This document shows positions 1 through 8,086 of a DNA stretch of 64,000 bases, piece by piece; within the stretch, counting starts at the first letter, position 1, and each line of letters opens with the position of its first letter. A program made the translations under genes and the position numbers. The stretch comes from Mesorhizobium loti R88b (GTDB taxonomy: Bacteria; Pseudomonadota; Alphaproteobacteria; Rhizobiales; Rhizobiaceae): positions 5,085,001 to 5,149,000 of the forward strand of contig NZ_CP033367.1 in the NCBI RefSeq assembly GCF_013170845.1. Reading direction: 5' to 3'. The notes beneath the pieces were generated by a model. That model worked only from the letters and a program-made list of their open reading frames with translations, had not been told where the DNA came from and made no database searches.

Positions 1-1638
1 CTACCGGCGGTAGCGGGCACCAACTTCATCGACTACGTCGAATTCTATTCCGTCAGCTCCAACTCGAAGGTCGCGCTCGCCAGCGTGTCGACTGCCGATA
101 ACAATGGCACCAACAACCTCAACTTCAACGTCTCCGTCACCGATCATGACGGCGACACGGCGAGCAGCACGATCGGCATTACCGTCGACGGCGACCACAC
201 GCTGAATGCCACGGCAGGCGTGAACAATGTCATCGCCGGTGGCGCGACCGCTGATACGTTGATCGGAGGCACAGGCAACGATCTGCTCATCGGCGGCGGC
301 GGCAACGACACCCTGACGGGTGGCGCTGGCGCCGACCAATTCCGGATGGCGACCAACACCGGAACGGACACGATCAAGGACTTCGTGCACGGCACCGACA
401 AGATCGGTCTGCTCGATACCGGCGTCAACGGCAGCGGCAGCGTCAATTTCGTCAACACCACCGGAAGCGCGTCCGGAACCGCTCTCAACGCCAGCGACTT
501 CGTCACCCATGCTTCGATAGCGACGATCGTCGCCGCCGACGCCGCGCATATCATTCAGATCACTGCCGCGCAGACCGCGGCACAAATCGCGGCGGCGACG
601 GGTTCTGCCACCAACGCCTATGTGCTTGCCTTCGACTCGACAACCAGCCGCGGCGAACTCTGGTTCGATACCGACTGGAGCACGGCAGGAGGCCGCACCC
701 AGGTCGCAACCCTCGACAACATCACGACTTCAACGCAGCTAAACGCGCTGAACGCCGCCGACTTCGTCGTTCACAACAGCACGTCTGACCCCATAATCCT
801 CGACCTGAACCATAACGGCTTCGCCTTTTCCGATATCAGCCATGGCGTCCAGTTCGACATCAATGGCGACGGCGCGAAGGACCAGGTTGCCTGGAACACG
901 TCGAATGACGGCATGCTGGCAATGGATCTCAACCATGACGGCAAGATCGACGACGGCAAGGAACTGTTCACACAGAACTTCGCCGGCGGACACTTCGCCA
1001 ATGGCGCCGCCGCACTGGCTTCGCTCGACAGCAACCATGACGGCGTCATCGACCACAATGACGCGGCATTCAGCAGCCTGCTGATCTGGAAGGACGCCAA
1101 TGCCAACGGCATCAGCGATGCCGGGGAACTGTCCAGTCTCGCGGCCAACGGCGTCGTCTCCATAAGCACGACGCCCAGCCCGGCTTCTGGCGAGATCGAC
1201 GGCCAGGCCGTGACCGGCAACGGAACCTTCCACATGGCCGATGGAACGACGGGCAACTATGTCGAGGTCGAACTCGACACATCGCTCGCCACCACGCAGG
1301 CGCAGCCGTCCGTCGCCTCCGATGGCACCAAGACCTTCGCTATCGGCTCACTCGAGGTCACCGATCTGATCGCGGACTTCCATGACGGCGACAAGATCGA
1401 CCTTACCTCCCTGCTCAAGGGACTGGCCGGGGTGACCAATCTCGAAGCCGGCGGCTATGTCGAGATTGCACAGTCGTCAACCAATCCGGCGAATGCCGAA
1501 GTCAAGGTCGACACCAATGGTGGCGGCGACAACTGCCATACGGTCGCAGTGCTGGAGAACTATACGTTCCACAGCGCGGCAGAAGCGGTGAAAATATTGT
1601 ACGACGACAGTCATGGCACCAAGCATGACGCGGCTTAG
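1..1638 (+). CDS. RTX/hemolysin-type calcium-binding protein, 3' part
   Basis: This reading frame is open from the first base, so the gene begins upstream and only the last 545 residues are seen. Around residues 40-65 there is the end of a VCBS/cadherin-like repeat (VTDHDGDTASS). Residues 79-113 carry glycine-aspartate nonapeptides such as GGTGNDLLIGGG, the calcium-binding beta-roll of RTX proteins. Further on there are Asp-rich EF-hand-like loops (DLNHDGKIDD and DSNHDGVIDH). The end (IGSLEVTDLIADFHDGDKID and onward) resembles a type I secretion C-terminal target region. Such proteins are exported by an ABC/MFP/TolC system and fold outside in calcium. No exporter genes are in view. Family assignment is firm; the cargo function cannot be told because the N-terminal part is missing. 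Confidence 0.9.
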   Translation, partial: LPAVAGTNFIDYVEFYSVSSNSKVALASVSTADNNGTNNLNFNVSVTDHDGDTASSTIGITVDGDHTLNATAGVNNVIAGGATADTLIGGTGNDLLIGGGGNDTLTGGAGADQFRMATNTGTDTIKDFVHGTDKIGLLDTGVNGSGSVNFVNTTGSASGTALNASDFVTHASIATIVAADAAHIIQITAAQTAAQIAAATGSATNAYVLAFDSTTSRGELWFDTDWSTAGGRTQVATLDNITTSTQLNALNAADFVVHNSTSDPIILDLNHNGFAFSDISHGVQFDINGDGAKDQVAWNTSNDGMLAMDLNHDGKIDDGKELFTQNFAGGHFANGAAALASLDSNHDGVIDHNDAAFSSLLIWKDANANGISDAGELSSLAANGVVSISTTPSPASGEIDGQAVTGNGTFHMADGTTGNYVEVELDTSLATTQAQPSVASDGTKTFAIGSLEVTDLIADFHDGDKIDLTSLLKGLAGVTNLEAGGYVEIAQSSTNPANAEVKVDTNGGGDNCHTVAVLENYTFHSAAEAVKILYDDSHGTKHDAA

Positions 1639-1663
1639 GAGCGAAAGGAACGGGGTCAGGAAC

Positions 1664-2032
1664 ATGAACAGAATTTTGCGTGTGGCTTTCGGGGCTGGGC
1701 TACTGTCGATCGTTGCGACAGGCCTCAATGCAGCCGACATCATCGAAGGTCCATCGGCCGACTATTGCCGCACCGTCGGCACGTCCAACCTGGTGCTGAA
1801 CGACAACATCGTCGATCTCAAGGCCCAGGTGGTCAAGCTGATGGACGAGTCCGTCGCCGCCGCCAACAGTACGGAGTGGATCAACTCGTCCCGGCCGGTC
1901 TTCGTCTGGGCATCGGAAGCCAAGGTGGCCTGCGGCATGGCCTACGGCTATCTGAAGACGAACTACAAGGACGAAGACACGCTCAACAAATGCGAGTGCT
2001 TCCACGACCGCATGGTCGAATACATGCACTGA
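1664..2032 (+). CDS. Small exported protein, unknown function
   Basis: This 122-residue protein begins MNRILRVAFGAGLLSIVATG and has a clear Sec-type signal peptide with likely cleavage after LNA. The mature part of about 100 residues holds four cysteines (DYC, VAC, NKC, CF), which could form disulfides in the periplasm. I do not recognise a named family. It starts 25 nt after the RTX stop codon and may be co-transcribed with it. An earlier in-frame ATG at 1613 would overlap the RTX gene, but the signal peptide supports 1664. A role linked to the RTX protein is only inference from position. Confidence 0.7.
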   Translation: MNRILRVAFGAGLLSIVATGLNAADIIEGPSADYCRTVGTSNLVLNDNIVDLKAQVVKLMDESVAAANSTEWINSSRPVFVWASEAKVACGMAYGYLKTNYKDEDTLNKCECFHDRMVEYMH

Positions 2033-2059
2033 CCGGATGGGCCGCGCCTGTTGGCCATC

Positions 2060-2266
2060 ATGATATCGGACGGATCAGTTTTGCGGGCGATCGCCGAAAC
2101 GATCGCCTTGGCCAGCACTGGTCTGTTTGCCACCCAGGCTGGCGCCAGCTGGCTGGGCATTTGCCGTTTGCGTGCGCCGCATCTTCGTGCCCGGGCCACG
2201 GACTATCGCGCCGCCGGGCAGGCCAGACGGATCATTGCGCTGAAGGCCCGGCTTTTCGACGGCTAA
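2060..2266 (+). CDS. Doubtful small ORF in a 324-nt gap
   Basis: The stretch 2033-2356 lies between two confident genes. The only open frame of note on the plus strand is this 68-residue one, from the ATG at 2060 (a TTG at 2051 is also in frame). Its codons are compatible with the genome, with G/C common at third positions, but there is no clear ribosome-binding site, signal peptide or motif. The rest of the gap shows nothing I can name and may simply hold the promoter of the next gene. Confidence 0.25.
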   Translation: MISDGSVLRAIAETIALASTGLFATQAGASWLGICRLRAPHLRARATDYRAAGQARRIIALKARLFDG

Positions 2267-2356
2267 ATTAAAGAACAAGACGGCACGGCAAGTCCGCCGT
2301 AACATGAATAGAAGACCAGACCGGGAAATGCCGGCGACAGACGGGGTGGAGCAATC

Positions 2357-3553
2357 ATGGAAGCAGGCCGGCAAGGTTGCGGTCCGCAGTCATGGGCAAT
2401 CGCCCTGGCGCTCGCCATGACATTGTCGGGTTGCCAGTCGAAAGGCGGCGTTTCCGACGTGCTAAACCCGGCAGCGATTGCCGCGCCGGCCGGCCAGAAT
2501 GGCGCCGCCGTTGCCAGTCCCGCCCAGGCGACCCAGTCGCTGGGTACCGGTTCTGCAAAGATCACGATGTTGCTGCCCTTGTCCGCTCCTGGCACGGCTG
2601 GGGAAAACGGCAGAAAGATGCGCGACGCCGCCAAGCTCGCAATGGCGGATATCGGCAACGGATTGCTGACGCTGACCATAGAGGACACGAAAGGCGACAG
2701 TGCTCAGGCCAGTAAACTGGCGGTTATGGCGATGACGACGGGATCGAAAGTCGTCATCGGCCCGACAGAGCTCTCGGCGGCCCAGCATATTGCCACGCTG
2801 TCGGGATCGAAGCGGCCGCCGGTTCTGGCGCTTGCCGACAATTTCGCGGGCAGCGCCGGGGTTTATGCCGTGCGCCTGAGCGAAGCCGACAGCGCTGCGG
2901 CGGGCGCCGCGGGGCTCGCCGCGAAGGGCAGCAAGAAGTTCGTATTGCTTGTTGCGGAAGGCTCGAACGCCAGCGCCGTGGAGAAGCGGGTGGCAAACGG
3001 CCTCAGCATCTATGGCGCGACGCTCGCGGTCACTGTGCCATATTCGACCGGCGACGGCAGCAAGGCGGTCGACCAAATGGGCTCACTGGTGGACGCTCCC
3101 GACGCAGTCATCGTTGCCAGCGGCGATGAAAGCCCCTCGCCGGTCCTTGCCGCCCTCAAATCAAAGGGCATTCCGGGAAAAGCAATCTCTGTCGTCGGAA
3201 CCGACCGTTGGCTGGAGCACCCCATGGATCCGCTGTTCGAGGGAGCATATATCGCAGCGCTCGATCCAGGCGAAACGGGGCCGATCGCCGATCGCTTCAG
3301 GACGACATACAATTACCCGGCCGACGTCAATGTGGCTTACGCTTATGATATGGTTGCGCTGACTGCAGGGATTGCCAGCGCGGTCGGTCCCGATGGCTTC
3401 AGCAAACAGACCCTCGAGAACCCGAGCGGATTTCGCGGATCAACAGGTTTGTTCCGCTTTCGCGCTGACGGATCCAGCCAAAGATCGATGCCGTTCTATC
3501 GGATTCAAAAGAGTGCGCTCAAACTCGTTGCCAAATCGACGTCGGGTTTCTGA
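2357..3553 (+). CDS. Periplasmic-binding-like lipoprotein (penicillin-binding protein activator/LIV-BP family)
   Basis: This 398-residue protein opens with a hydrophobic stretch and a lipobox (MTLSGC), so it should be a lipoprotein. From about residue 70 it follows the type 1 periplasmic-binding fold of leucine/isoleucine/valine-binding proteins (ITMLLPLSAPGTAGENGRKM, then VVIGPTELSAAQHIA). Rhizobial members of this group are usually annotated as 'penicillin-binding protein activator', by analogy with LpoA. The true ligand or partner is not known from sequence. GTGGAG about 6 nt upstream supports the ATG at 2357. No ABC permease or ATPase is adjacent, which argues against a simple uptake role. 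Confidence 0.75.
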   Translation: MEAGRQGCGPQSWAIALALAMTLSGCQSKGGVSDVLNPAAIAAPAGQNGAAVASPAQATQSLGTGSAKITMLLPLSAPGTAGENGRKMRDAAKLAMADIGNGLLTLTIEDTKGDSAQASKLAVMAMTTGSKVVIGPTELSAAQHIATLSGSKRPPVLALADNFAGSAGVYAVRLSEADSAAAGAAGLAAKGSKKFVLLVAEGSNASAVEKRVANGLSIYGATLAVTVPYSTGDGSKAVDQMGSLVDAPDAVIVASGDESPSPVLAALKSKGIPGKAISVVGTDRWLEHPMDPLFEGAYIAALDPGETGPIADRFRTTYNYPADVNVAYAYDMVALTAGIASAVGPDGFSKQTLENPSGFRGSTGLFRFRADGSSQRSMPFYRIQKSALKLVAKSTSGF

Positions 3554-3583
3554 CCGGCAGGCCCCGCAAACTCGCTCCAGCTG

Positions 3584-4288
3584 ATGAGCTGGCCGCGCCG
3601 CAACCGGCTGGCCTTCGCGGTCGGGAGCCTCGGGCTTCTGACCGGTGTCCTGCTGATCGCCCAGGCCGGATCAATGCTTTCGATCGATCGGCCCATGCCG
3701 GCGGAGCCCCGCGATCCCGGTCGCACCCAGTCAAGACAGCCGGTTGCCGCCTCTGTCGAAGCGCAAAGCCGAAAGCCGGCTCGCAAGATTGCTCAAGACC
3801 TCATAGCCCCGCCGCAACTTGATCCTGCCGAGATCGAGCGGGTCGAGCCTCGCCCACCGCTCAGCGACATCGGGCTGGCCGTGCCCCCGGAAACGCCGAT
3901 GCCCAGGGATTGGCGGGAGACCCTACTGTTCCGCCCGATTGCGACATCGTCAGCGATCTTCGAAGCCATGGGCCGCAAGGTAATCATCAGCGGGGTGCAG
4001 GATATCGACATCGACAGAACCTGTTCGTTCCACGACACCGCCTGGCCTTGCGGCCAGCGCGCTCGTGCCGCCTTCAATGCCTGGATGAGGGGGCGAGCAC
4101 TGAAGTGTTTCGTGCCGCCAGACGTCGAACGCTTTGCCATTGCCGCGCCATGCAGGCTGGGCAAGCAGGACGTTGGCGCCTGGCTCGTTTCCAATGGCTG
4201 GGCCATGGCATTGCCGAGCGGCATCTACGGCAAGGCGGAGACGACAGCCAGGAACGCGGAGATGGGCATATTCGGCCTGCCACAATAG
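3584..4288 (+). CDS. Membrane-anchored protein with a nuclease-like (SNase-type) C-terminal domain
   Basis: This is a 234-residue protein with one N-terminal membrane segment (LAFAVGSLGLLTGVLLIAQA), a proline-rich linker to about residue 110, and a C-terminal domain. The pattern there (CGQRARAAFNAWMRGRALKC and then GAWLVSNGWAMAL...AEMGIFG) matches the second half of staphylococcal-nuclease-like proteins found in rhizobia. I cannot identify the full Arg/Glu/Arg catalytic set, so nuclease activity should not be assumed. It starts 30 nt after the preceding lipoprotein gene and may share its transcript. Confidence 0.6.
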   Translation: MSWPRRNRLAFAVGSLGLLTGVLLIAQAGSMLSIDRPMPAEPRDPGRTQSRQPVAASVEAQSRKPARKIAQDLIAPPQLDPAEIERVEPRPPLSDIGLAVPPETPMPRDWRETLLFRPIATSSAIFEAMGRKVIISGVQDIDIDRTCSFHDTAWPCGQRARAAFNAWMRGRALKCFVPPDVERFAIAAPCRLGKQDVGAWLVSNGWAMALPSGIYGKAETTARNAEMGIFGLPQ

Positions 4289-4454
4289 CGGCCGTGGTGC
4301 CGGATTTCTGTTTTCAACCCCCATGGATTCAGCAGGCCGATTTCATCCAGGCCGCTATGAGATCATTGCGCCAATCCATCAAATTGGAAGGTTCCTCGAA
4401 ACAGAAATTGCGGCATGTCGGTCTTATACAAGCCCGTCCACAGGAGATCGGCCA

Positions 4455-5243
4455 GTGACAAAAACAATGACGACCACTTCGCCCCGGCCATGGAAAGGCG
4501 TCGCTTATCTGACCTTTCTGGGAACTGCAGGAGTTTTGGCTCTTTCAATCAGCCTCAACTACCTGCTTTTGTTCTCGGAGGTGTTGACACCATTTTGGCG
4601 CAGCGTGATCACGGCCACCGTGTTGCCCATCGTGATTGGTGTTCCGCTTTTTGTGTTCATTGGATCGCAGCAGATCAAGGTTCGTCGCTATCGACGGGAA
4701 CTCAACACGTCAGCGACCTTTGATGCGCTGACAGGCTGCCTGAACGGCGCTGTCTTCTCATCAATGGTCGAAAGGAGAACGCCGAAGCCATCGGCGGGAG
4801 GTTCAAGATCGGGCGCATTCCTGGTGATCCACCCCGAACACCTTCGATCCATCAATTTGCGCTTCGGTGCCGGATGGGGCGACGAGGCTTTGCGGCTGAT
4901 AGCATCGACGATCCAATCATCGTTGCGCAACGAGGATCTGGTTGGCCGTATAGGATCCTCCATGTTCGGGGTGTTTCTCCCCGGTGCGACCGAGCAAGAT
5001 GCAGAGGAAATCGGCGAGCGCATCCGGGCGCGCGTGGCGCAAGTCTATTTCGCGCCAAAGGGTACCGAGGATGTCCTCTCAATACGTGTTGGAGGCATCG
5101 CGTTCGAAAATGAGTTGAAATTCGACGACATGTTCAGGACCGCGGAAGCGCGGCTATCTGGCATCGAAACCGCCGCAGCGGGCCAAATATCGCGACACCA
5201 AGAACCTGTTGACGTTATGCCCAAACCTGGGCACCAATACTGA
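4455..5243 (+). CDS. Membrane protein with degenerate GGDEF domain
   Basis: The start is taken as GTG at 4455 because AGGAG lies 8 nt upstream; the product has 262 residues. Two membrane segments (YLTFLGTAGVLALSISLNYL and SVITATVLPIVIGVPLFVFI) are followed by a GGDEF-type fold. The domain entry motif is present (FDALTGCLNGAVF, with Gly for the usual Arg). The catalytic motif, however, reads GSSMF where GGDEF is expected (RIGSSMFGVFLPG), and the metal-binding DxDxFK region reads HPEHLRSIN. It therefore cannot be a normal diguanylate cyclase. It may act as a binding or dimerisation module. An ATG at 4467 is an alternative start. Confidence 0.8.
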   Translation: MTKTMTTTSPRPWKGVAYLTFLGTAGVLALSISLNYLLLFSEVLTPFWRSVITATVLPIVIGVPLFVFIGSQQIKVRRYRRELNTSATFDALTGCLNGAVFSSMVERRTPKPSAGGSRSGAFLVIHPEHLRSINLRFGAGWGDEALRLIASTIQSSLRNEDLVGRIGSSMFGVFLPGATEQDAEEIGERIRARVAQVYFAPKGTEDVLSIRVGGIAFENELKFDDMFRTAEARLSGIETAAAGQISRHQEPVDVMPKPGHQY

Positions 5244-5311
5244 CGCCCAGATTGTGGCGAAGCCGGAAATCGAGCGCGATTTCAAAGGCTTGGAAAGGCG
5301 GGTGAATCCCG

Positions 5312-5340
5312 TTGGCTGGGGATCCAGGTACCCCAGCCAA
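5312..5340. other. Stem-loop in the gap after the GGDEF-like gene
   Basis: A perfect 10-bp inverted repeat (TTGGCTGGGG and CCCCAGCCAA) is separated by 9 nt. It is followed on the plus strand by A residues rather than T residues, so it is not a standard terminator for the upstream gene. The remainder of the 160-nt gap is A/T-rich and could be the promoter of the next gene. Confidence 0.5.
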
Positions 5341-5403
5341 AAAATTTCACAACAAGAATAATGGTTTGGTGGGTAGTTTAGCCTCGGTTCATTTTAAATC
5401 GCC

Positions 5404-6057
5404 ATGCTTCCTGAGGTTACTCCACGAGACCGCGCCATGCCCACCGATAGCCAGTTCATCCTCGAAAGCATCAGCCAAGGCTGCATGACGCTTGCTGAGG
5501 ACGAGTTCTTCATCGACAGGCTGGTGAAGTATTTCGGCAATGGGCGAATCCGGTGGCATGTCGAGTTTCGTGGGCATCGCATCGAATTCACAACCGGCCA
5601 GCTCAAGAGGCAGCCCACCTTCCGCAGAAAGATGCTCGAACAGGCCGGTGTGCTGCCGCCGCAGCGTGCCGGGGGAGACTATAAGCGATGGGCCATCGAC
5701 CTGAGGAAGAGTGCCGTCGAGCTTCCCTGGCGGGATCGGCCGGTCGATGCCGGTTTCGCCATCGACAAGCTTGTCAGTCTGGGAGGTGACCGCTGGACGG
5801 TTGACTACCAAGGCAAGGTCATCAAGTTCACGACGACCAAACTCCGCAGGCAAACCAGTTTCCGCAAGAGGATGCTGCTGAAGGCCAAGGTGCTGCCGCC
5901 GCAGCTTGACGCGGCTGCATATCGGAAGTGGATGGACTGGCTGATCCAAAATGCCACGGAGGCTGCACCGCAGGCCGGCGATGCCTTGATGAGTGAGAAA
6001 AGTTGGCTTGACGACCTGCCGGAGCTAGCCGGCTGGCAAAACGAAGCGCCGCCCTAA
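5404..6057 (+). CDS. Unknown protein with two tandem copies of a ~60-residue domain
   Basis: I do not recognise a named family for this 217-residue protein. It contains an internal duplication. Residues about 38-100 (with IEFTTGQLKRQ, FRRKML, VLPPQ and YKRW) align with about 121-180 (with IKFTTTKLRRQ, FRKRML, VLPPQ and YRKWMDWL). The repeat pattern, a short beta segment, then T..L..Q..FR...L, then LPP and a Trp, loosely recalls accessory domains in phage or plasmid primase/helicase proteins; this is only an impression. No membrane segment or signal is present. It sits 67 nt upstream of a tRNA-Cys gene, a common place for remnants of integrated elements. An ATG at 5437 is a possible alternative start. 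Confidence 0.6.
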   Translation: MLPEVTPRDRAMPTDSQFILESISQGCMTLAEDEFFIDRLVKYFGNGRIRWHVEFRGHRIEFTTGQLKRQPTFRRKMLEQAGVLPPQRAGGDYKRWAIDLRKSAVELPWRDRPVDAGFAIDKLVSLGGDRWTVDYQGKVIKFTTTKLRRQTSFRKRMLLKAKVLPPQLDAAAYRKWMDWLIQNATEAAPQAGDALMSEKSWLDDLPELAGWQNEAPP

Positions 6058-6124
6058 CGGCGCAACGGGAGGCCACCTACGGCAGGTTGACGAAGTGTTG
6101 GTGGGATGGGCATAAGAGCGGCGC

Positions 6125-6198
6125 GGTCTGAGGGCGGGACGGTGACGCATCGGTCTGCAAAACCGACGTAATGGGTTCAATTCCCATTCAGACCTCCA
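6125..6198 (+). tRNA. tRNA-Cys (anticodon GCA), unusual D-arm region
   Basis: This 74-nt cloverleaf has a 7-bp acceptor stem (GGTCTGA/TCAGACC) with perfect pairing. The anticodon stem TCGGT/ACCGA carries the loop CTGCAAA (anticodon GCA at 6157-6159). The T arm ATGGG/CCCAT has the canonical loop TTCAATT. Discriminator T and encoded CCA are present; U73 is the cysteine identity base. The D arm pairs only over about 3 bp (GCG/CGC). Position 8 is G instead of the nearly invariant U, and A14 is not evident. It may be a real but divergent tRNA-Cys. Confidence 0.8.
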
Positions 6199-6205
6199 TT
6201 TTCAA

Positions 6206-6242
6206 AAGCCGTCCGCGCTTACCTAGGCCGGGCGGCTTTTTC
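6206..6242 (+). terminator. Rho-independent terminator after tRNA-Cys
   Basis: A 10-bp stem (AAGCCGTCCG with CGGGCGGCTT, one G-U pair) is separated by 13 nt and followed by a T run (TTTTTC). It begins 8 nt after the tRNA 3' end, as expected for a single-tRNA transcript. Confidence 0.85.
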
Positions 6243-6371
6243 TTGTCAGGGCCTTACCTCGTCAAACAATGGCGGTGCTACTCATGGCATTTGCCATGCC
6301 CAGAGATTTCGGCACACATGGATGACGAAAGAATCTGGCCACGGCTTGGCTCGCGGCCGACAAGACTTTGA

Positions 6372-8066
6372 ATGGAAGACATGGACCGCTTCAACCTCGG
6401 CAGCTACCGCCGCCCCATCTCCACCCACTCCATTGAAACCCAGCGCTGGTTCGATATCGGGCTCAACTGGTGCTACGGCTTCAACCACGAGGAAGGCATC
6501 AAGTGCTTTGAGAAGGCGCTGGAGACCGATCCGGACTGTGCGATGGTTCATTGGGGCATCGCCTATGCCGCCGGGCCTTTCTACAACCTGACCTGGAAGG
6601 AGCATGGCGAGGCCGAGGCCAACAGCGCGACCAAGCGTTGCTTCGAGCATGTGCAGCTGGCGCGCGCCCACGCGGCTGGCGCCAGCAACGTGGAAAAGGA
6701 ATTGATCGAGGCGCTGGCATCTCGTTTCCAGAAGCCGCACAAAGTGAGCCCGCAGGAATTCGAACAGTGGGACGATGCCTATGCCGCCGCGATGCGGCGG
6801 GTCTATGAAAAGTTTCCCAACGACCATGATGTGATGGCGCTGCTGGTCGAGGCGCTGATGATGCGCACGGTGCGGCGGCTGTGGAACCTCAAGACCGGTG
6901 AGCCGGCGCCGAATTCGGACGTGCTTGAGGCGCTGGAGGTTTGCGAGCGATCGATCCGGCTCGCCGATGAGGCCGGCATCGCCCAGCATCCAGCGATCGT
7001 CCATCTCCACATCCATCTGCTGGAGATGTCCACCATGCCGGAACGTGGCATGCGCTCGGCGGATCTGCTCGGCGAAATGTGCCCCGATGCCGGGCACATG
7101 AACCACATGCCGGGGCATATCTATGTGCTGTGCGGCGAGTACGAGAAAGCGAAACTCGCCAGCGAAAAGGCGGTTCGCGCCAACGACCTCTATCTCGCCT
7201 ATGCCGATGAGCCGACCTATTACCTGCTCGGCTGCTGCCACGATCTGCATCTGATGATGTTCACCTGCATGTTCCTTGGTCAGTACAAGCCCGCGCTGTG
7301 GGCCGCCGACAAGGTGCGCGGCCTGGTCACGCGCGACGTGGTCGCCATCCCTGACAGGCCAAAGCTCACCCAGACCGTGGAAGGCTATCATGCGATGAAA
7401 TCGCATGTGCAGGTTCGCTTCGGCCGCTGGCAGGAGATCATCGATGAACCGGCCGTCGACGAGCCCGGCCTCTATGTGCTGACGGCGGCCATGCAGCACT
7501 ATGCCAAGGGCGTCGCGCACGCGACGCTGAAGCAATTCACGGAGGCCGAGCGTGAGCGCGACCGGTTCCACCGGCACGTGGCAAGCATTGCGCCCGAGCG
7601 GCGCTTCCTCAGCAACCCGACGCAGGCCTCGCTCGCCGTGGGCGCTGCCCTGCTCGACGGCGAACTTGCCTACCATCAGGGCCGATACGACGAGGCCTAT
7701 GCCCATTTGCGGCAAGCGGTCGAGCTGGATGACAATCTCTCCTACACCGAGCCATGGGCGTGGATGCACCCTCCCCGCCATGCCCTGGCGGCACTGCTTC
7801 TCGACCATGGCCATGCGCAAGAGGCCGAGCAGGTCTATCGCGATGATCTCGGCCTCAGCGGCAAGGTGCAGCGCTGCGCCCAGCACCCGGACAATGTCTG
7901 GGCGCTACACGGACTGGTGGAATGTTTGAGGCGGCGGGGAGAGACCCAAGAACTTCCGGTGTTGCAAGCAAGCCTTGCCATGGCACTGGCCAAGGCGGAT
8001 GTGGCGATCAGTTCATCCTGCCTGTGCCGGACGAGCGTGCAGTCGGATCGTAGCTGCTGTCATTGA
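6372..8066 (+). CDS. Tetratricopeptide-repeat protein
   Basis: This is a 564-residue cytosolic protein without signal or membrane segments. TPR-like helical repeats are spread over its length (for example GIKCFEKALETDPDCAMVHWGIAYA near residue 40, EYEKAKLASEKAV near 260 and GRYDEAYAHLRQAVELD near 445). The middle contains clustered histidines (HLHIHLLEMS and HMNHMPGHIY) that could bind a metal; related proteins share this region. TPR proteins act as binding scaffolds; no partner is indicated. The last about 20 residues are Ser/Cys-rich and look unlike the rest. No gene is close on the same strand, so it is probably monocistronic. Confidence 0.8.
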   Translation: MEDMDRFNLGSYRRPISTHSIETQRWFDIGLNWCYGFNHEEGIKCFEKALETDPDCAMVHWGIAYAAGPFYNLTWKEHGEAEANSATKRCFEHVQLARAHAAGASNVEKELIEALASRFQKPHKVSPQEFEQWDDAYAAAMRRVYEKFPNDHDVMALLVEALMMRTVRRLWNLKTGEPAPNSDVLEALEVCERSIRLADEAGIAQHPAIVHLHIHLLEMSTMPERGMRSADLLGEMCPDAGHMNHMPGHIYVLCGEYEKAKLASEKAVRANDLYLAYADEPTYYLLGCCHDLHLMMFTCMFLGQYKPALWAADKVRGLVTRDVVAIPDRPKLTQTVEGYHAMKSHVQVRFGRWQEIIDEPAVDEPGLYVLTAAMQHYAKGVAHATLKQFTEAERERDRFHRHVASIAPERRFLSNPTQASLAVGAALLDGELAYHQGRYDEAYAHLRQAVELDDNLSYTEPWAWMHPPRHALAALLLDHGHAQEAEQVYRDDLGLSGKVQRCAQHPDNVWALHGLVECLRRRGETQELPVLQASLAMALAKADVAISSSCLCRTSVQSDRSCCH

Positions 8067-8086
8067 AAATTATGGCGGCGTTGCGC

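Noticed and set aside
5312-5340. Terminator for the GGDEF-like gene
   Set aside because: The stem is good but is followed by A residues on the coding strand; I list it only as a stem-loop.
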